A DNA stretch of 64,000 nucleotides. Source: Brachionus plicatilis. Taxonomy: Eukaryota > Rotifera > Eurotatoria > Ploima > Brachionidae. The first letter of the stretch is position 1; every line of letters begins with the position of its first letter. The stretch covers positions 1,585,214 to 1,649,213 of the forward strand of contig QEOQ01000180.1 in assembly GCA_010279815.1 (NCBI GenBank), given 5' to 3'. Shown here piece after piece: positions 26,701-39,800 of the stretch. A model generated the notes under the pieces. That model saw only the letters and a program-made list of their open reading frames with translations. It did not search any database and was not told the DNA's origin. Both the position numbers and the translations under genes were made by a program.

Positions 26701-29700
26701 GGAGTTTCAATTTTCTCCCAATTGATTATGAACAAAAATTTCCTCCTCACGTTTATTCACACTCTAGAGGCTGATAGTCATAACTTTCTGCTCCAAGACA
26801 GAATTAATTTGGCATCTTATCTAAGCATTTGCTTACAGGATCGTCTAGACTATTTTACCGAGTAAGTTTTTTTTTCTAATAATTAAAATGTTTATTTTTA
26901 ATTTTAATTCTATCTAAAATGAATTTTTGTATGATACTTAGCTCTTGAATGATACATACAAACCCAAAACACAAACTTTTTAGAAATTAATTTTAAAATA
27001 TTTTTTCTCATATTTATTGAATGATTAAATAAGGTTTCAATCGTTCTCTCTTATCAAAAATAAGCCTTTTGAAAGAGAAAAAATTTTTCTCTCCTTTAAC
27101 TAAATAAAAATTTTAATTTAATTGAAATTGATTCAAAATGATTATTACAGAAAATGCATAAAATTTTTTGACTATTTTATTTAAAAAATCTGTTCTAAAA
27201 TTTTGTTTTTAGTTTCATAAGCTTTAATATGAAATTCATCGTTAAAATAAATTTAAATAAATTTTTAAGATTTATCACTCAAAATTTAATTTAAGTCTTC
27301 ACAGCTAATGAAATTTAAATAGAATTGAATTCGAAGTAACAAATTAACACTGAATATGAAACTACTGCTTTACCATAATAGGTTTTAGAGTAAATTAAAA
27401 AAAAAAACAAAAAAAGAAAAATATTTATTAAAAAAAGAAAGTAAAATTAAAAAAATAATACTTAAAAATTTTTAATGATTACTCAAACTAATTTTAGGAA
27501 TAAAAACCAATTTTCTTTTTAAAATGTTAAAAACATTAATTTTAGGGAATGAATCAAAACATAGAAAAATAAAAACGTAGAATATAATTAAATTAACGTA
27601 GAAATATAGAAAAAATAAAGCATAGAAAAATTTAAGTGATTTTGTAAGAATATGAATTACATTTTGTAAATTATTTTAAAAAAAGATTAAAATAAAAGAG
27701 AATAAAGAAAAAATTATTAAAAAAACCAATTAGATAATCAATTTACACAAAATAAATTTTACGGTCATCAATGTTCTATATCTTGATTTTAAAAATATTC
27801 TATGTTTTTACTTTCTATGTTAATTTATTTTCTTCTTTTTCCTTTTTTCAATCTTTTTTTTTCTGAGTTTTTTCCGTGTAAGATAATTTTTATGTTTTTT
27901 AAAATTTGATATTTTGATACACAGCCTAATTGAATATATTTTGAAATGACCAATTTTATTTTTTTAAGCATTTTGTTCACACTTGTGGCTGAACTGATCC
28001 AGAAAGTGATTGAATCAAAGAACAATCCAAAAATACTATTTCGCCGCAATGAGTCAATTGCGGAAAAAATGCTCACAAACTGGTTTGCATTTTTGCTCTA
28101 CGATTTTATAAAAGAATGCACAGGAACACCGCTCTATATCCTATTTTTGTCTCTTAAACAACAAATATACAAAGGACCAGTAGATGCCATTACCTTCGAG
28201 GCCAGGTACTCTCTAAGTGAAGACAAGCTAATTCGCCAATCAATTGACTATGACACAATTGTAAGATTTTTTTTGAATTTCTGAAAATTTTTTTCTCATT
28301 TTGTTCCAAAAGACCATTCGAGTTCAGCTCCAAGATTTTGACGATGCAATGCATGAAATAAGCGTCAAGGTCCTTAGCTGTGACACGATCACCCAAGTTA
28401 AAGAAAAAATTTTGGACTCATTTTTCAAAGGATACCCATTCTCAAAGCGGCCCAATGTAGATGATTTAGATCTCATCTACATTCCGTCCGAATGGAACAA
28501 AAGTGGTCGACTTATTTTGTTCGACGAGGACAAAACATGCAAAATGGATAACGATGACTACAAAAAACTGAACACCCTAGCTCATTACAAAGTTAGTAAC
28601 GGAGCTCTGCTGGTCCTGGTTTACAGACAAACTTACCAGCTGCTTCAATCACCATCTAATGACTGCAATTCATACACTCTTCTGGACACGGTTCGCAATG
28701 CAGAGAACATGACTCTACTATCTAAATCTTCCAAGAGCAGCTCTTCGCCTCCAACATATTCCAAACTTGCTTCAAATGAATACAGCGCATTCTCAGCTAT
28801 GCACGGATCAACTACTGGTCTTACCGAAACACTCTTCAATCCAGCCAATTCGACCAGAATGAATCAAAATCATCAATTGATGATTCGCAATACTCTAAAT
28901 CACAATGTTGATAAAAAAAATAAAAAATATCACTTGATAAAATATAATGGTTTAATAAGCACTACTACTCCTAACATTAAAGATGACAAAAAACAAGAGA
29001 TAGCTGCCAAGCTAGTATCAGAAGTATATTTGACCAGACTGTTGGCAACTAAAGGCGGAATGCAGTCTTATGTGGATGACTTTTTCGAAACTGTGTTCAG
29101 CACTGCGCACGGTTCCAATGTTTTACCACGTGCAATCAAATATTTTTATGATTTTCTAGATGAACAGGCTAGTTTGCATGGAATTACTGATCCAGACGTG
29201 GTGTATACTTGGAAGTCAAATAGTTTGCCATTAAGATTTTGGGTTAACATCATCAAAAATCCGGATTTTGTATTTGATATTCACAAGTCGAATATTGTAG
29301 ATGCTTCATTGTCGGTGATAGCCTCTACGTTCATGGATTCTTGCTCTCTGAGTCGACTTGATCTCAATAAAGAATCACCATCCGGCAAGCTTTTATTCTA
29401 CAAAGAAGTTCACAAGTACAGAAAATGGGTAGAGAGTTACTACACGGAAATAAGACAAATGCCAAAAATATCCGAGTCAGAAATGAACGAGCTGCTTGCC
29501 GAAGAATCCAAAAAGCACAGCGCTTCTTTTAATAAGAACAACTCGTTGTACAAGTTGTACAACGATTATGTTAAGAAAAATCGAGCTAAGCTAGAGATTA
29601 GCCTAAAGGAATCGCAGGACACGCTGAATGTCTCTCTAAATCAACATCTAAATTACCGACTTCAACAAGTTATTTACTTAATGGATGCCATCGAAGTCTA

Positions 29701-29701
29701 A
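20737..29701 (+). CDS. plexin, semaphorin receptor (B-type features)
   Basis: Complete 2189-aa single-pass receptor for semaphorins; its cytoplasmic GAP acts on small Ras/Rap GTPases. Exons: 20737-25431, 26668-26861, 27969-28260, 28313-29701; all junctions keep frame. Residues 1-19 are a signal peptide, which supports this ATG. Then sema (about 30-580), PSI domains at 585, 737 and 944, IPT domains at about 1001, 1112, 1214 and 1331, and a membrane helix at about 1457-1480. The split GAP contains [14 protein letters not shown] (Arg1655/1656) and LPLRFWVN (Arg2035), with the Rho-binding domain between (about 1728-1830). RKKR at 1408-1411 is a furin-type site. Cleavage near the membrane, the YRLQQ motif in the tail and a hydrophobic C-terminus (AIEV) favour plexin-B over plexin-A. 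Vertebrate plexins have dozens of exons; here the whole ectodomain and membrane helix lie in exon 1. Confidence 0.96.
27560..27822. repeat. inverted repeat in plexin intron 2
   Basis: The sequence near 27560-27585 (core CATAGAAAAATAAAAACGTA) is matched imperfectly in reverse complement at about 27795-27819, with a loop of about 210 nt. CATAGAA/CGTAGAA units recur between them. Probably a small palindromic element or AT-rich slippage product; no coding potential. Confidence 0.35.
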
Positions 29702-30990
29702 TTTTTTTTTAAGATTTTTTTGTTGGGCCATTATCTGGTAAAAAATAACTAGCCGTTCTTAATTTGTTTTTTATTGTAATTTAAATCCAGGTTTTATTGT
29801 ATAATATGAATGATTTAATATTTTTTTTGTTTAATTATTTGATAAAAAGCTTAATAGATTTTTAAAATCTTAGCAATTTGACAACTGTAAATATAATTTA
29901 TATTTGATTTAAATTTATAGAATAAGTTTCTAAAGCTAAAATTTTATATTTATAAAAGAGCATATTTTAATTAATAAACAATTTAAATTATTTTATCGTT
30001 TAATCTTAATTCGAAATGCAATAATGAGATAAGGGTCATTTGGAATTTTATTCAAATTTAAAATTTTAAGCCTTCGGACATAAGTCTGATTTGGACTTTA
30101 AAGCTAAATAATAAATACTTTAATTATGATTAAATTGTTCCTTGTTTAAATAAACTAACTAATTTGAATTTTTTTTAAATTATTAAAAGAGAAATTGATT
30201 TTTGTCGTGATTTTAAAATTTGGTACTAAATACAGTAAGAAAAATTAAAAATTTTAGATGTAGAAAACTTGATTGATCACTTGATCAAAGCATAAATTTT
30301 CTATCTTAAATGGAAAAAAAAAATTAGGTTTTTTCAACATCAATTCCATTTATTGAGTCTGCTCTTAGATTTTCTTATTTTATTACAATCAAAAAAGACA
30401 GAAAAATACTAATAGACAAAAATAATATTTCAAGGTAGAGGAATTGAGTAATCTTTTTTTCCTCATAAAAAAGTACCGTTGTAAAACATATAAGAAAATT
30501 CAATTTTTTAGCAATTTTCACATTTTCAATTAATTTAAAATTAATTAAAATTAAAAAAAAAATTATACAAATAAGAATTATACTTAAAAAAAATCATGCA
30601 AAAAATAACGTAACCTAACTGCTTTGAAAAAGAAATTGTTTATTGAAAATGTTTATTATTAATAGGAAAGTTAAAGTTCATGAATGATTTTTTTAAATTG
30701 ATTATTTTTATTTTATTAAATTTTTAAGCTCTCGCTACAAGAAGTAACTATATATTTTTTTATTAAAGTTTAAGTCCTATGGACAAATTGAAATATAATA
30801 TTATATATAAAAAAAGGGTAGAAAAATTTAATTGACAAATAAATATCTATTTTACGGTTAAGTAAAAAATTCAGTTTATTATATACCTAAAAATAATTAA
30901 GATTATTTAGCATAAAAATTTTATTTTACCGAGTCAGTTAGTCCTGAATTGTTACATTCAAAGCACCGTTCAATCAAAAGAACACTGAAA
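29702..30990. other. plexin 3' flank and AT-rich spacer
   Basis: This stretch holds the plexin 3' untranslated region and then A/T-rich spacer. The first clear AATAAA on the plus strand after the stop is near 29,975 (TTAATAAACAA). I see no gene, RNA gene or transposase in the remainder. Confidence 0.5.
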
Positions 30991-30995
30991 GCTAG

Positions 30996-31044
30996 ATTTA
31001 TTTATTTAATAAACTGTACCGAGCTAATGCTCGTTCAGAATATA
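30996..31044 (-). mobile_element. LINE 3' tail (minus strand)
   Basis: Read on the minus strand this is CTGAACGAGCATTAGCTCGG, then TACAG and an AAATA-type tail. It probably ends the LINE copy whose reverse-transcriptase remnant lies at 31600-31880 on the same strand. Confidence 0.55.
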
Positions 31045-31049
31045 AGCAG

Positions 31050-31270
31050 ACTTTGGCAAAAGTCACTAAGACTTGACTTGAAATTTTTTTTTTGAAAAAA
31101 GTCATTTCTAAGACTTTGAAATAAAAATGGCCGCCTTAATAACTACATGGAACGGCAAAAGACTTATTTTAAAAAAATAATTTTTCAAGTCAAGTTAATC
31201 AAGTCAAAAGACTTTTTTTTCAAAAAAAAATTTTCAAGTCAAGTCACTGACTTGGCTTTGAACAGACTTT
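31050..31270. repeat. GACTT/AAGTC-rich dispersed repeat
   Basis: Many AAGTC and GACTT half-sites surround ATGGCCGCCTTAATAACTA. Related sequence occurs at 53220-53420 (TAGGCCGCCACAATAAAGG, inside the hAT-like element) and about 59828-59975. It looks like a fragment of the same non-autonomous family. Confidence 0.4.
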
Positions 31271-31599
31271 AAAATGAGACAAAATAAATTAAAATAAAAG
31301 ATAAATAACTAAAAAGAAAAAAAAGGATAAATAAGTCTAAGTAATAAAAATAAATAAAAACGACTTATTAATAAAGCTAGAGGTTAGACATGTTTAAATA
31401 TTTGATAGTTCAGGAAAAAAGAAGAAATTGTTAGGTAGAAATTACACAATGGAGTTGAATATTTCATATATCTTGCTTCGAAACCTTCTGTATATTCTTA
31501 CACCAATCTGACGACCAATGGAACAAAATGATTCAATCCTACCCTGACATATCTCCTACTCATCTCAAAAAGTTGATTTGTTAATAGATTGTTAGTAGT

Positions 31600-31880
31600 T
31601 TAAGCTTATTGAAAGCCTTATTTATTTTTGGTATATCATTAATGAAAATGATAAAAAGAAGTTGACTGATTACTGACACATGAGGAACTCTTGCTTTAAA
31701 AGGGTATTGATCACTAAGATGACCATTTACATTTACTCTAAAATATCTTAAATGTAGAAATGATCTTATCCAATAAATGAAATAAGGAGGCAGATTAGTT
31801 CTAATTAGCTTTTAAATTTGTCCATCATGCAAAAATCTATCAAAATTTTTCGAAATGTGAAAATATAGACAACATACATT
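31600..31880 (-). pseudogene. broken jockey-like LINE reverse transcriptase
   Basis: The minus strand encodes a recognisable palm region of a non-LTR reverse transcriptase. First comes FDRFLHDGQI (from the FDxVWHDGL region), then PPYFIYWIRSFLHLRYFRVN, then RVPHVSVISQLLFIIFINDI, which corresponds to the family consensus GVPQGSVLGPLLFxIYINDL. An in-frame stop follows DGQI, and stops are frequent downstream. The catalytic YADD motif is not visible. It is a dead, 5'-truncated copy. Confidence 0.8.
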
Positions 31881-32520
31881 TTTCTTCCTATCAGTCCTGA
31901 CTTATTACATTCAATCGACATTGAATGCTAGATCATATTCAGTGCAATTATATGAGTCAAATCTTCTACTTTTGACAACTGTTTAATGAAATAAGTATTT
32001 TATCTATCAAATATTTTTAAGTCTTTTCTTAAGTAATCAAATAAATTTTTACATTATTTGTTATTGAAAATTTGTTTAATAATGAACAATTTATATTTGT
32101 TACTGAGTAAAAAAATCGTTAGATTAAAATATTTTGCCACATATCAAATTCCTTCGCACTCTTTTCATTAATGGAGATTTCATCTAAATGATATCTAAAG
32201 ATTGATTGAGAGAACAGTTTGTATAAGAAACTATACAGTATGTTGCAGTATGTAGCTAGAATTTTTTTGTTTGTTTATAAATGAATTGTTTTTTCGTATA
32301 TAATAGGCGAGAAAAAAAATCGTTTTTTTAAAATTTTTTATTTGTTATCAATTCAAAAACATAAAACCAAAAAAAAATTATGTTAAAAAAAATTCATATA
32401 AAAAATACAATAAGAAAAAATAGACACAATTAATTTAAGATAAAAACTTTTCATAAGTTTAAAAATTTTTACAATTTAATATTTGAAATGACCGCCTTTG
32501 GCGTTATAAAAGGTCAAAAC

Positions 32521-32975
32521 TCATTTTGGAATGGACTCAGTCGGAATTTTTAAAGCCTCTTTTAAATGCTCATAAGAGGCTATGTTAGGATTTACCATTT
32601 TGGCATCCGTATATGACCATAAGTTCTCGATTGGATTGAGACCTGGTGAACGGACACACCATGGTAGAATCTCAATGTTCTGTTCTTTGAACCAGTCGCT
32701 TACTCTGTGAGCGGTATGTGTCGAAGTGCCATCTTGTTGAAAAATATAAGGGTCATTTGGCTATAATAGAAGTTCAATAGATGGTATAAGATTGTTTTCC
32801 AAAGTGTTGATGTACACAAATTGATTAATTCGTCCTGTATAAATGTTGCATATACCAGCGCCTCTGTAAGAAATACATCTCCAGAAACCGGATGGGCCTC
32901 CACCGTGTTCTAATCTTGGTATAAAGCACTTAGGATTAAACTTTTCATTTTTAAACCTTTTTCTTTCTTTGGTTA
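32521..32975 (-). pseudogene. Tc1-type transposase, truncated and interrupted
   Basis: The C-terminal two-thirds of a Tc1/mariner DDE transposase. The frame reads GGGPSGFWRCISYRGAG, then QQDGTSTHTAHRVSDWF with the second catalytic Asp, then SPGLNPIENLW with the catalytic Glu. Exactly 34 residues separate Asp and Glu, the DD34E spacing of Tc1 elements. The helix-turn-helix N-terminus and first Asp are missing. A TAG codon interrupts the frame just before PNDPYIFQQDG, and it ends at TGA 32523-32521. It cannot make active enzyme. I did not find its terminal inverted repeats. Confidence 0.9.
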
Positions 32976-33059
32976 TTTAATAGCTTTCTTTTAATTTTTT
33001 TAAATTAAAAAATCCGATTATTTGAAAAGATTTAAACGATAAGCGATGCATTGAATAAT

Positions 33060-33160
33060 TTTGAGGACAAAAGTGGCAACCGTAGTTAAAAAGGCTGGAC
33101 TTGAAAAAGAAAAACAGAAACTAAATGATTATGCAAAGGTTCCAAATAAATTTTAATATA
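33060..33160 (+). other. short coding-like stretch, unassigned
   Basis: About 32 codons read TKVATVVKKAGLEKEKQKLN and end in TAA shortly after. The composition is protein-like, but there is no start codon and no clear acceptor. It may be a transposon scrap or a lost exon. Confidence 0.15.
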
Positions 33161-33467
33161 AAAATTATTGATTTTATTGAAATATTTTGCTCACATAAAA
33201 GAAAATAAAATTGTATTAAGAACTTTTTCCTATTTAATTGAAATAATGTTTACAAAATTAAAGAAGAAAAGGTAGACATTTTAATAATCTTACGTTAGAA
33301 TTAAAATTTACTTTAATATTCACAAAAATAGAAGGATCTTGAGATGGACTCTGAAAAATGGTTCATGTGGTGTCAGAATAATTTTGTTCGTAGCTAATTT
33401 ATTGTATAAAACACATATAATTACAATAAAGAAGAAAAAAAAGGGTAAATAAAATAAAAAATTATCA

Positions 33468-33565
33468 ACGGTGCTTTCTGGTTCTTGTACGGCCTCTCTT
33501 ACGTTTTAAAGGCTCCTCAGTTTTAACATTGCCGGTTCCCACACCTAACTGAATTTTTTCATTCT
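33468..33565 (-). other. possible terminal exon with basic tail
   Basis: On the minus strand, after ATCTGTCAG, about 32 codons run to TGA. They include GVGTGNVKTEEPLKRKRGR followed by TRTRKHR. This resembles the basic tail of a nuclear or RNA-binding protein. No upstream exon could be found in the following 3 kb, so it may be an isolated remnant. Confidence 0.2.
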
Positions 33566-33569
33566 GACA

Positions 33570-36500
33570 GATTAATGATTTAACAAGGAAATTGAGAAAT
33601 AGGAAAAAATTAAGGGTGTTCAGGGCCGATTTTATTTCAAAGTTGTTTAAAGCTTTTCATATTGTTTTTTTTTTCTAAATTTTTATATTTAAATTTTTTC
33701 AGATATTAAAAAACAATCAAATAATGACTATTACGGGGAAATTTATGGTAATTTGTAAAAGCAAAAATAACAAGAATGAACCTTATAACTAAATATGTGA
33801 CCAGCTGGTAGCAAAACGTACGAAATCCATTAAATCAACAATATTATAGAGTTAATGGATATTTAAAAAAAATAATTTTTTTTTTTAATTTAAATACTTT
33901 ATAAAAATTGAAGCTTTAGAATATATTTTCTCAATTTTTTAAATGTTTTCTCATTGAAGAAAATAGCCAGAATATTCTATTCCCTTATAAAACAAGCAAA
34001 ATAAGTGAAATTTTTAATCGTTTATATCGGGAAAAATAAACTTTTATGCTATTTTCTTATTTTATTTAATATTACGTAATTTTGAATGTATTTTTACAAT
34101 TTAAAATTTAAAATGAATGAAAAAGTTAAGTTTTTGACCATTTTTATTTTTAAAAAAATAAGAAATTTTAAAACTAAAATTTTATATAGCCTAAAAATTA
34201 AAAAATATAAATAGACTTGCAATTTTTTTGGTGTAATCTGAAAAATTGATGTTAAGGGCTTAAGAATATGCTTCTTGATAACATTTAATTTTTATTAATA
34301 CCTCATCACTATTTTTAATTTTATTAAATTTGGTTGTATAATTACTTTGTGTTTTGATCTTGTCTCATATAAATGTTAAAAAAATATCATTAATTGGAAA
34401 TATTTCAATTTCAAGTCAAATTAAAGTTACATTACAAAAAACATAAATTCCTAAATGATAAAAATAATTATTAGTCCTTTATTAACAGTGTAATAACAGC
34501 ATAAATTTCAATTAATAATCATGAATTTGCTTTCTTAACAAAAGGTGTTTTTTAAATTTAGCATTAAAATACGTCAAATTTAACCAATATTTACCATTGC
34601 AAAAGTTTTTGAATTCAAAAAGGATGTTATATTTAATTAAAGTCAAGGGCTTTTTGGAAATATTTTCTTTTAAATTTTCATTTTTTTAAATAGTCATGAT
34701 TTTGAAAAATTGAATTTTGTGTTGACAAATCAAGTTATAGACTCAGGTGCTCTAAATCAAAATGAAACTCAAATATTTGATCTAATATAGTAATTCACTG
34801 TTGTATGATTAATAACTAATTCAGAAACTTGAAAAAGTGAAGAAAAATTCAAAATTTATCTTTATGACAAACAATTACCAATAAGTTTCAGAAATATTTT
34901 AATTGAAAAGCAATTAAATTTTACGACTTTTTTGGATCAGTTTATCCAATATCTTTTGGTATTAAAAAATACTAGCCACAATTTTTATCAAATTTTTAAA
35001 TAACCAAGCAACGATTAGTCTGATAAAATTTAATATTTTATTTTTCTAAAAATATCGACTTATTCAATTAGGGCTTTGTTTCATAAATGTGTTCTATATT
35101 TGTTTAATTTGAATTTGTTCAGTGTATTTCAAATAATGGAAAATCTAATTCAAGTCTCGACTTAATCAAAATTTGTATATTGGTCATTGTTCTTCTAAAC
35201 TAGTATTTTCTCTTGAACTGGTCTTAAAAAAGTTTTTATTTTTCTTAAGTGAACCATTTATTTGCGAAGCCTTTCTTAATTGTCTAGGAAAATTCTACCA
35301 CTTAAGCTTTTTATTTACGAGCAATTATGGCATCTTTTCAAACACCTTACCCAATTTCTTAAAAGATTGAATGGGTTTTGTTTATAAAATTTTTTCAAAT
35401 ACCGCAATAATGGCCAAGATTTTTTCTTACAATCAAAATATTTGTAATCTCAAATCTTGATTTTCTTTTTTTTTTAAATAGCTAAATATAAATCAGCTTT
35501 ACGGCCTATCATAAAATAAATTATTATTTTTAAATGAGGTTCAATTTTAAAATGTAGAAAAAATTGCCAAATTTAATAAATAATTAAGTCATATTTTTTT
35601 AAGAATTTTTTTGTTTTTATTAATTATTTGAACAAAGCCTAGATACATTTAGTAGTTATCATCAGGTCTAGTTAAAAAATGTCAACAATCAACGAAGTCT
35701 AATAAAAAAAATTGTTTCAATTATTGATAACTTGTATTAAACTTAGTCAAAATCGATTTGAAATTAAAATTTTATGTTTTTTAAACATAAAGTGTTTTCT
35801 TATTATTTAAAGTCAAAATTTTATGTTTAGAAAAAAATAAGAACTATGATTTTTGTATAAATAAGTAAAAAGTTGTTTTTAGCTTTTTCTTAAACAGCAT
35901 AAAATGTAAATTTAAAATGCAGTTTGTTTAAAAGTTTTCTTTAAACATCTTAAGTAAATAGTGTATCGGAATTAAATATTAAACATGAATAAACAATCCA
36001 AGGGATATTTTAATGTTGTTGAAATCATTAATATTTGTTCAAATTGAATTATTGATAAGTGAGCTTGGATTTTGTTAGAGAATGATGAAACAATTTTTCT
36101 CTTTTAAGTCAAAAATTCAATTATTAATCTTAAAGATAAAACTTTTTTCAACCTGTTTTAAAAATTATTTTCAGGAAATGCAGTTAATAAAAATTAATAT
36201 CAGTAGTTTTTTGTTGCTATCCAGCAAATTTATCACCTAAAATTATTTGAACATTTTTTATTTTATATCGATTTTCTTTATATTTTAGTTCTAAAATTCA
36301 TTTAACTATTCGAAGCCTTATGATGGTTTTTAATTAATTAAAAGTAAATAGTATTTTATTATTTGAGCAAGCACTTTTTAATAAAAATAACAAATATAAT
36401 TTTGCATAAAAAATATGTATATTTTAAAAACTAGCATTTTTAAGAATCAAATGATCGATTTTTTATATTTTAATGATATTTACTTGATAAAAGTAATTAA

Positions 36501-36850
36501 ATTGCTTAAGTATTTAAATTCAATATTTTTCAAATATTGTTTATAAATGAATTTTAAGGTAAGTTGATTAGTATTTTTAGATTTACAAGTAAATGATAAA
36601 ATTAGAAATGTAATTTTAAATTTTTCAAACTAAAGCGATATTTTTTATAGTTGTTTTAAAATGCGACAAAAATTCTAACTAGGATTGACTATTTCCTGTC
36701 GCGAATTAAAAATTTTTTTTGTTTAGCTAATTTTTATTAGATTAAAATATTAAATATTAAAATGAAAATTAAATTTTATTAAGGTAGAATAGTATTCTTT
36801 TGGCGATTGAGAAATATCAAGAATATTTTTTCAATAATTGGGATGTCTAT
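33570..36850. other. AT-rich spacer between the transposon graveyard and Drp1
   Basis: No supported gene. The frame at 35173-35370 (+) begins without an ATG and shows no motif. No tRNA or snRNA signature was seen. Confidence 0.5.
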
Positions 36851-39800
36851 TTACCACAAAGTTGTCTCTCTAATTTCACTGATTATCAAACTGGCTTTTT
36901 GCAGAGCTTCTAGCATTTCAGAAGCCTCACGTCTTCTGGCAGCAATGTAAGGCGATTCTTCCAAAACTTCGTCTTGGGAAGTTTTGTACAAATTGGCCAC
37001 CAGCTCTGATTGCAGATTATCTTTTGCATCATTTACCAAAAAGTGCATAATAGCTTTGGGTACACTGTCTTGAATATTTTTGCGAATAATTAGGAAATAT
37101 GATTTTATCAGCCGTTCAATAACTTCACAATCTCTTTGTTCACGAGGCGTAAGTTTTCGTGCAATTGGTGCATTCTTCAGAAAATAGAAAAAATTATTTT
37201 TTTGACAAATTTTAATTTTCATATAAATTACTGGCTCTTGATAAAAGTTGAGTCCGTTTTGAACAGACTCGTGCGGTTGGGGCGCATCTAAGTTCGATGT
37301 TGAGCCAAAACTAGGATTTTGTTTAGGAGAACTAGAAGTATTGGAAGCCGAATTAATGCTCAAATTATTCATGGCGTTTTTCAAATTGGTATTGTTAACT
37401 GTACTTTGGTTAGATGGTTTCTCGTAATTTTTCTCGAAGTCTCCATTTGTTAGGGCTTTTTGAATCAAATTGACTTCGTAAAAATCCGGATGCTTTGTGT
37501 TAATGTACGCTAGCTCTATGTGCACAAGATTCTCGACCATTTTGTTGGTAATTGGCAACCGTTTTCTCAACAAAGCAGTAACTACATCGACTATTTTTTC
37601 ATGCAGTTTCGGGAATCTAAGGAGCTCTTGCTTTTTAGAGTAAATAATAAAATTTCTATGGAATTTTTACAAAAAAAAGCTTCAAGGAAATAATGTGAAC
37701 GCTTTTGAAAAATCTTGAGTTTCTTAGAAATAAAATTAATCTATTAAGATTTTGTTCGTGGGCCCATAAATAAAGTAATTAAATGGCAATAAAAGTTAAT
37801 AACGTAAGAAATCGTAATATAACAATAAGAAAATTTAAAATAAAAAAAAAAAGTTTTTAAATTGTAAGGTTTTACGGCACAATGTTACGTAACATTAGCT
37901 CAATTGAAATTTTTCTTATGTATTTATAAAATAAAAGTTAAGTATACTGAGAAAAACATGAAATAGTCTTTAGAGTTAAAAGTTAATTTACTCTGATCGA
38001 TAAAAGAGCTATGAACAAAAAATAACTTAATTAGTTAAAAATTTCTTTGAAGCTTTTTGTTTGTATTTTTTTGCAACCAAGTTTAAAGCTTACTTCAGCG
38101 CCACATTGTTGAATTATGCGTTGAAGCTCTTCATGGACTAATTCGACGCATCTTAGAGATGGTTCTTCTAAACGACGAATTTGGCGTTTTACTAAAAGTT
38201 CGAACGACACCTCTGGAACAAACAGACTTGGCCTAGGACCCTAAAAATATTTAAATTTTAAATTAAGGCTTTCAAGCGTAAATTCTTTTTTTTAAATTTA
38301 GACACAAAAAAGACAAAATTTTTATTGATGAATCACAAATTTATTCTACTATTTTTTAGTTTTTAAAAATTCTAGAAATGTGAAAATCAGCGTATCCAGA
38401 GGGCATATTTGTGCATTGATTTTTTTCTTTTCTGGCAATCATTAGAAAAACAAGTTGAGAATTTAGCTCCAAGAAAATGAAAGTAAAATCCGCTCGAAGT
38501 TAAACTTCGGTAAAATGCGGAGATTTATATATTTTATTTTTTAAATCTAGCCCTGAAACAACTGTTACGTAAGCTGCGGTAAAATGTAAGTTCCAAATCT
38601 TAGAATTAAAAATAAAAAATAACCAAGAATATCAACAAATAAAAATAAATAAATTTGATTGTTATTCCTTGGATTGGAAATTTTAACTTTTATTTCCAAA
38701 AAACGAACTTGTTTTTGGAAAACGATAAAAGAGGACAAACAATTACCAATAAATTAACTTTTGAGCTAATGAGCCTCCAGTATTTTAAAAATTAATCGTA
38801 AATAAATAGCTTTTCAGTCGTAACTTGTCCATTATACTTTAAGTTAATTAAATCTTGAGTTGTATTGTTTCCCATCGTTTTTTATTAAGCCTGGCAACAA
38901 TAAGCCGGCAAATCAATATTTGCCACCTTTAGATCCTTTTTTTGGTCTTATATTAATTACAAATATTTGAATACTTTAGAAAAAAAAATAGGTCTAAAAT
39001 GCAACAATCAGTGAAAATTACATAAAATTGGCGAAATTTATGTCATTTGCCAAGATGCCGCTGAAGGAAACCTCACCGAATACAATTCCCCATCCAAACT
39101 TGATGCATGTCAAATTTCATGCCAACAAACATCAGGAAAATTTGCTCTCTAAACGTTTGCAACAATTGAACAGCGATGAAATGAAGTACCGCTTAAAGCA
39201 CCAAAGGACCTCAGATGAACTGATTATATTTCTGCGTGATTGCCAAAAGACCACTGGATACTTTGCCAAAATGAAGTCATTTCAATCAAACAGTGTTTTT
39301 ATGGGAAAAAACGGAAGTAAAAAGTCTAAATTTGAGTCCAAATCGAGTTTGGACATGACAGATAGTTCAAAAGTGCGCTCCATTTCTCAAATTCAAACTT
39401 CAAATGGTTCTAAAGTGAAAAAATTTCCTTTGAAAGAAAACTCTTCCAAGTCCAGGATTGATTTGGCCTATGTTCAAAATCGACAGAAGGCTCTGTTTGA
39501 GCGAATTTTAAACTCTCCAGGAAGTTCGGCAAATTCGTCTTCAAGTCGAAGCAATGTGACATCGAAATCGAGCTGTTCTGAGTCAAAACAAGAAATGTCT
39601 GATCGCAGTGCCACCTCTTTATACTCGAACTCGATCGATTTTAATGAAATTTTTAAAGAAACTGATAAAAAAGTAAGACCGATCACCTCTCAAATTGACT
39701 CTAGACCAAATAGACCAAATAATACATTCGAATACAACTCGACTAAATCTCATTTGGACTGGACAAATAACCTTAATTTAGACTTGGGTAAATTTTCCAG

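Noticed and set aside
32700..32903. 67-codon minus-strand frame
   Set aside because: Out-of-frame reading of the Tc1 transposase remnant.
36851..37573. Single continuous 240-codon Drp1 frame
   Set aside because: It reads through the 57-nt intron at 37175-37231. Homology either side shows two exons.
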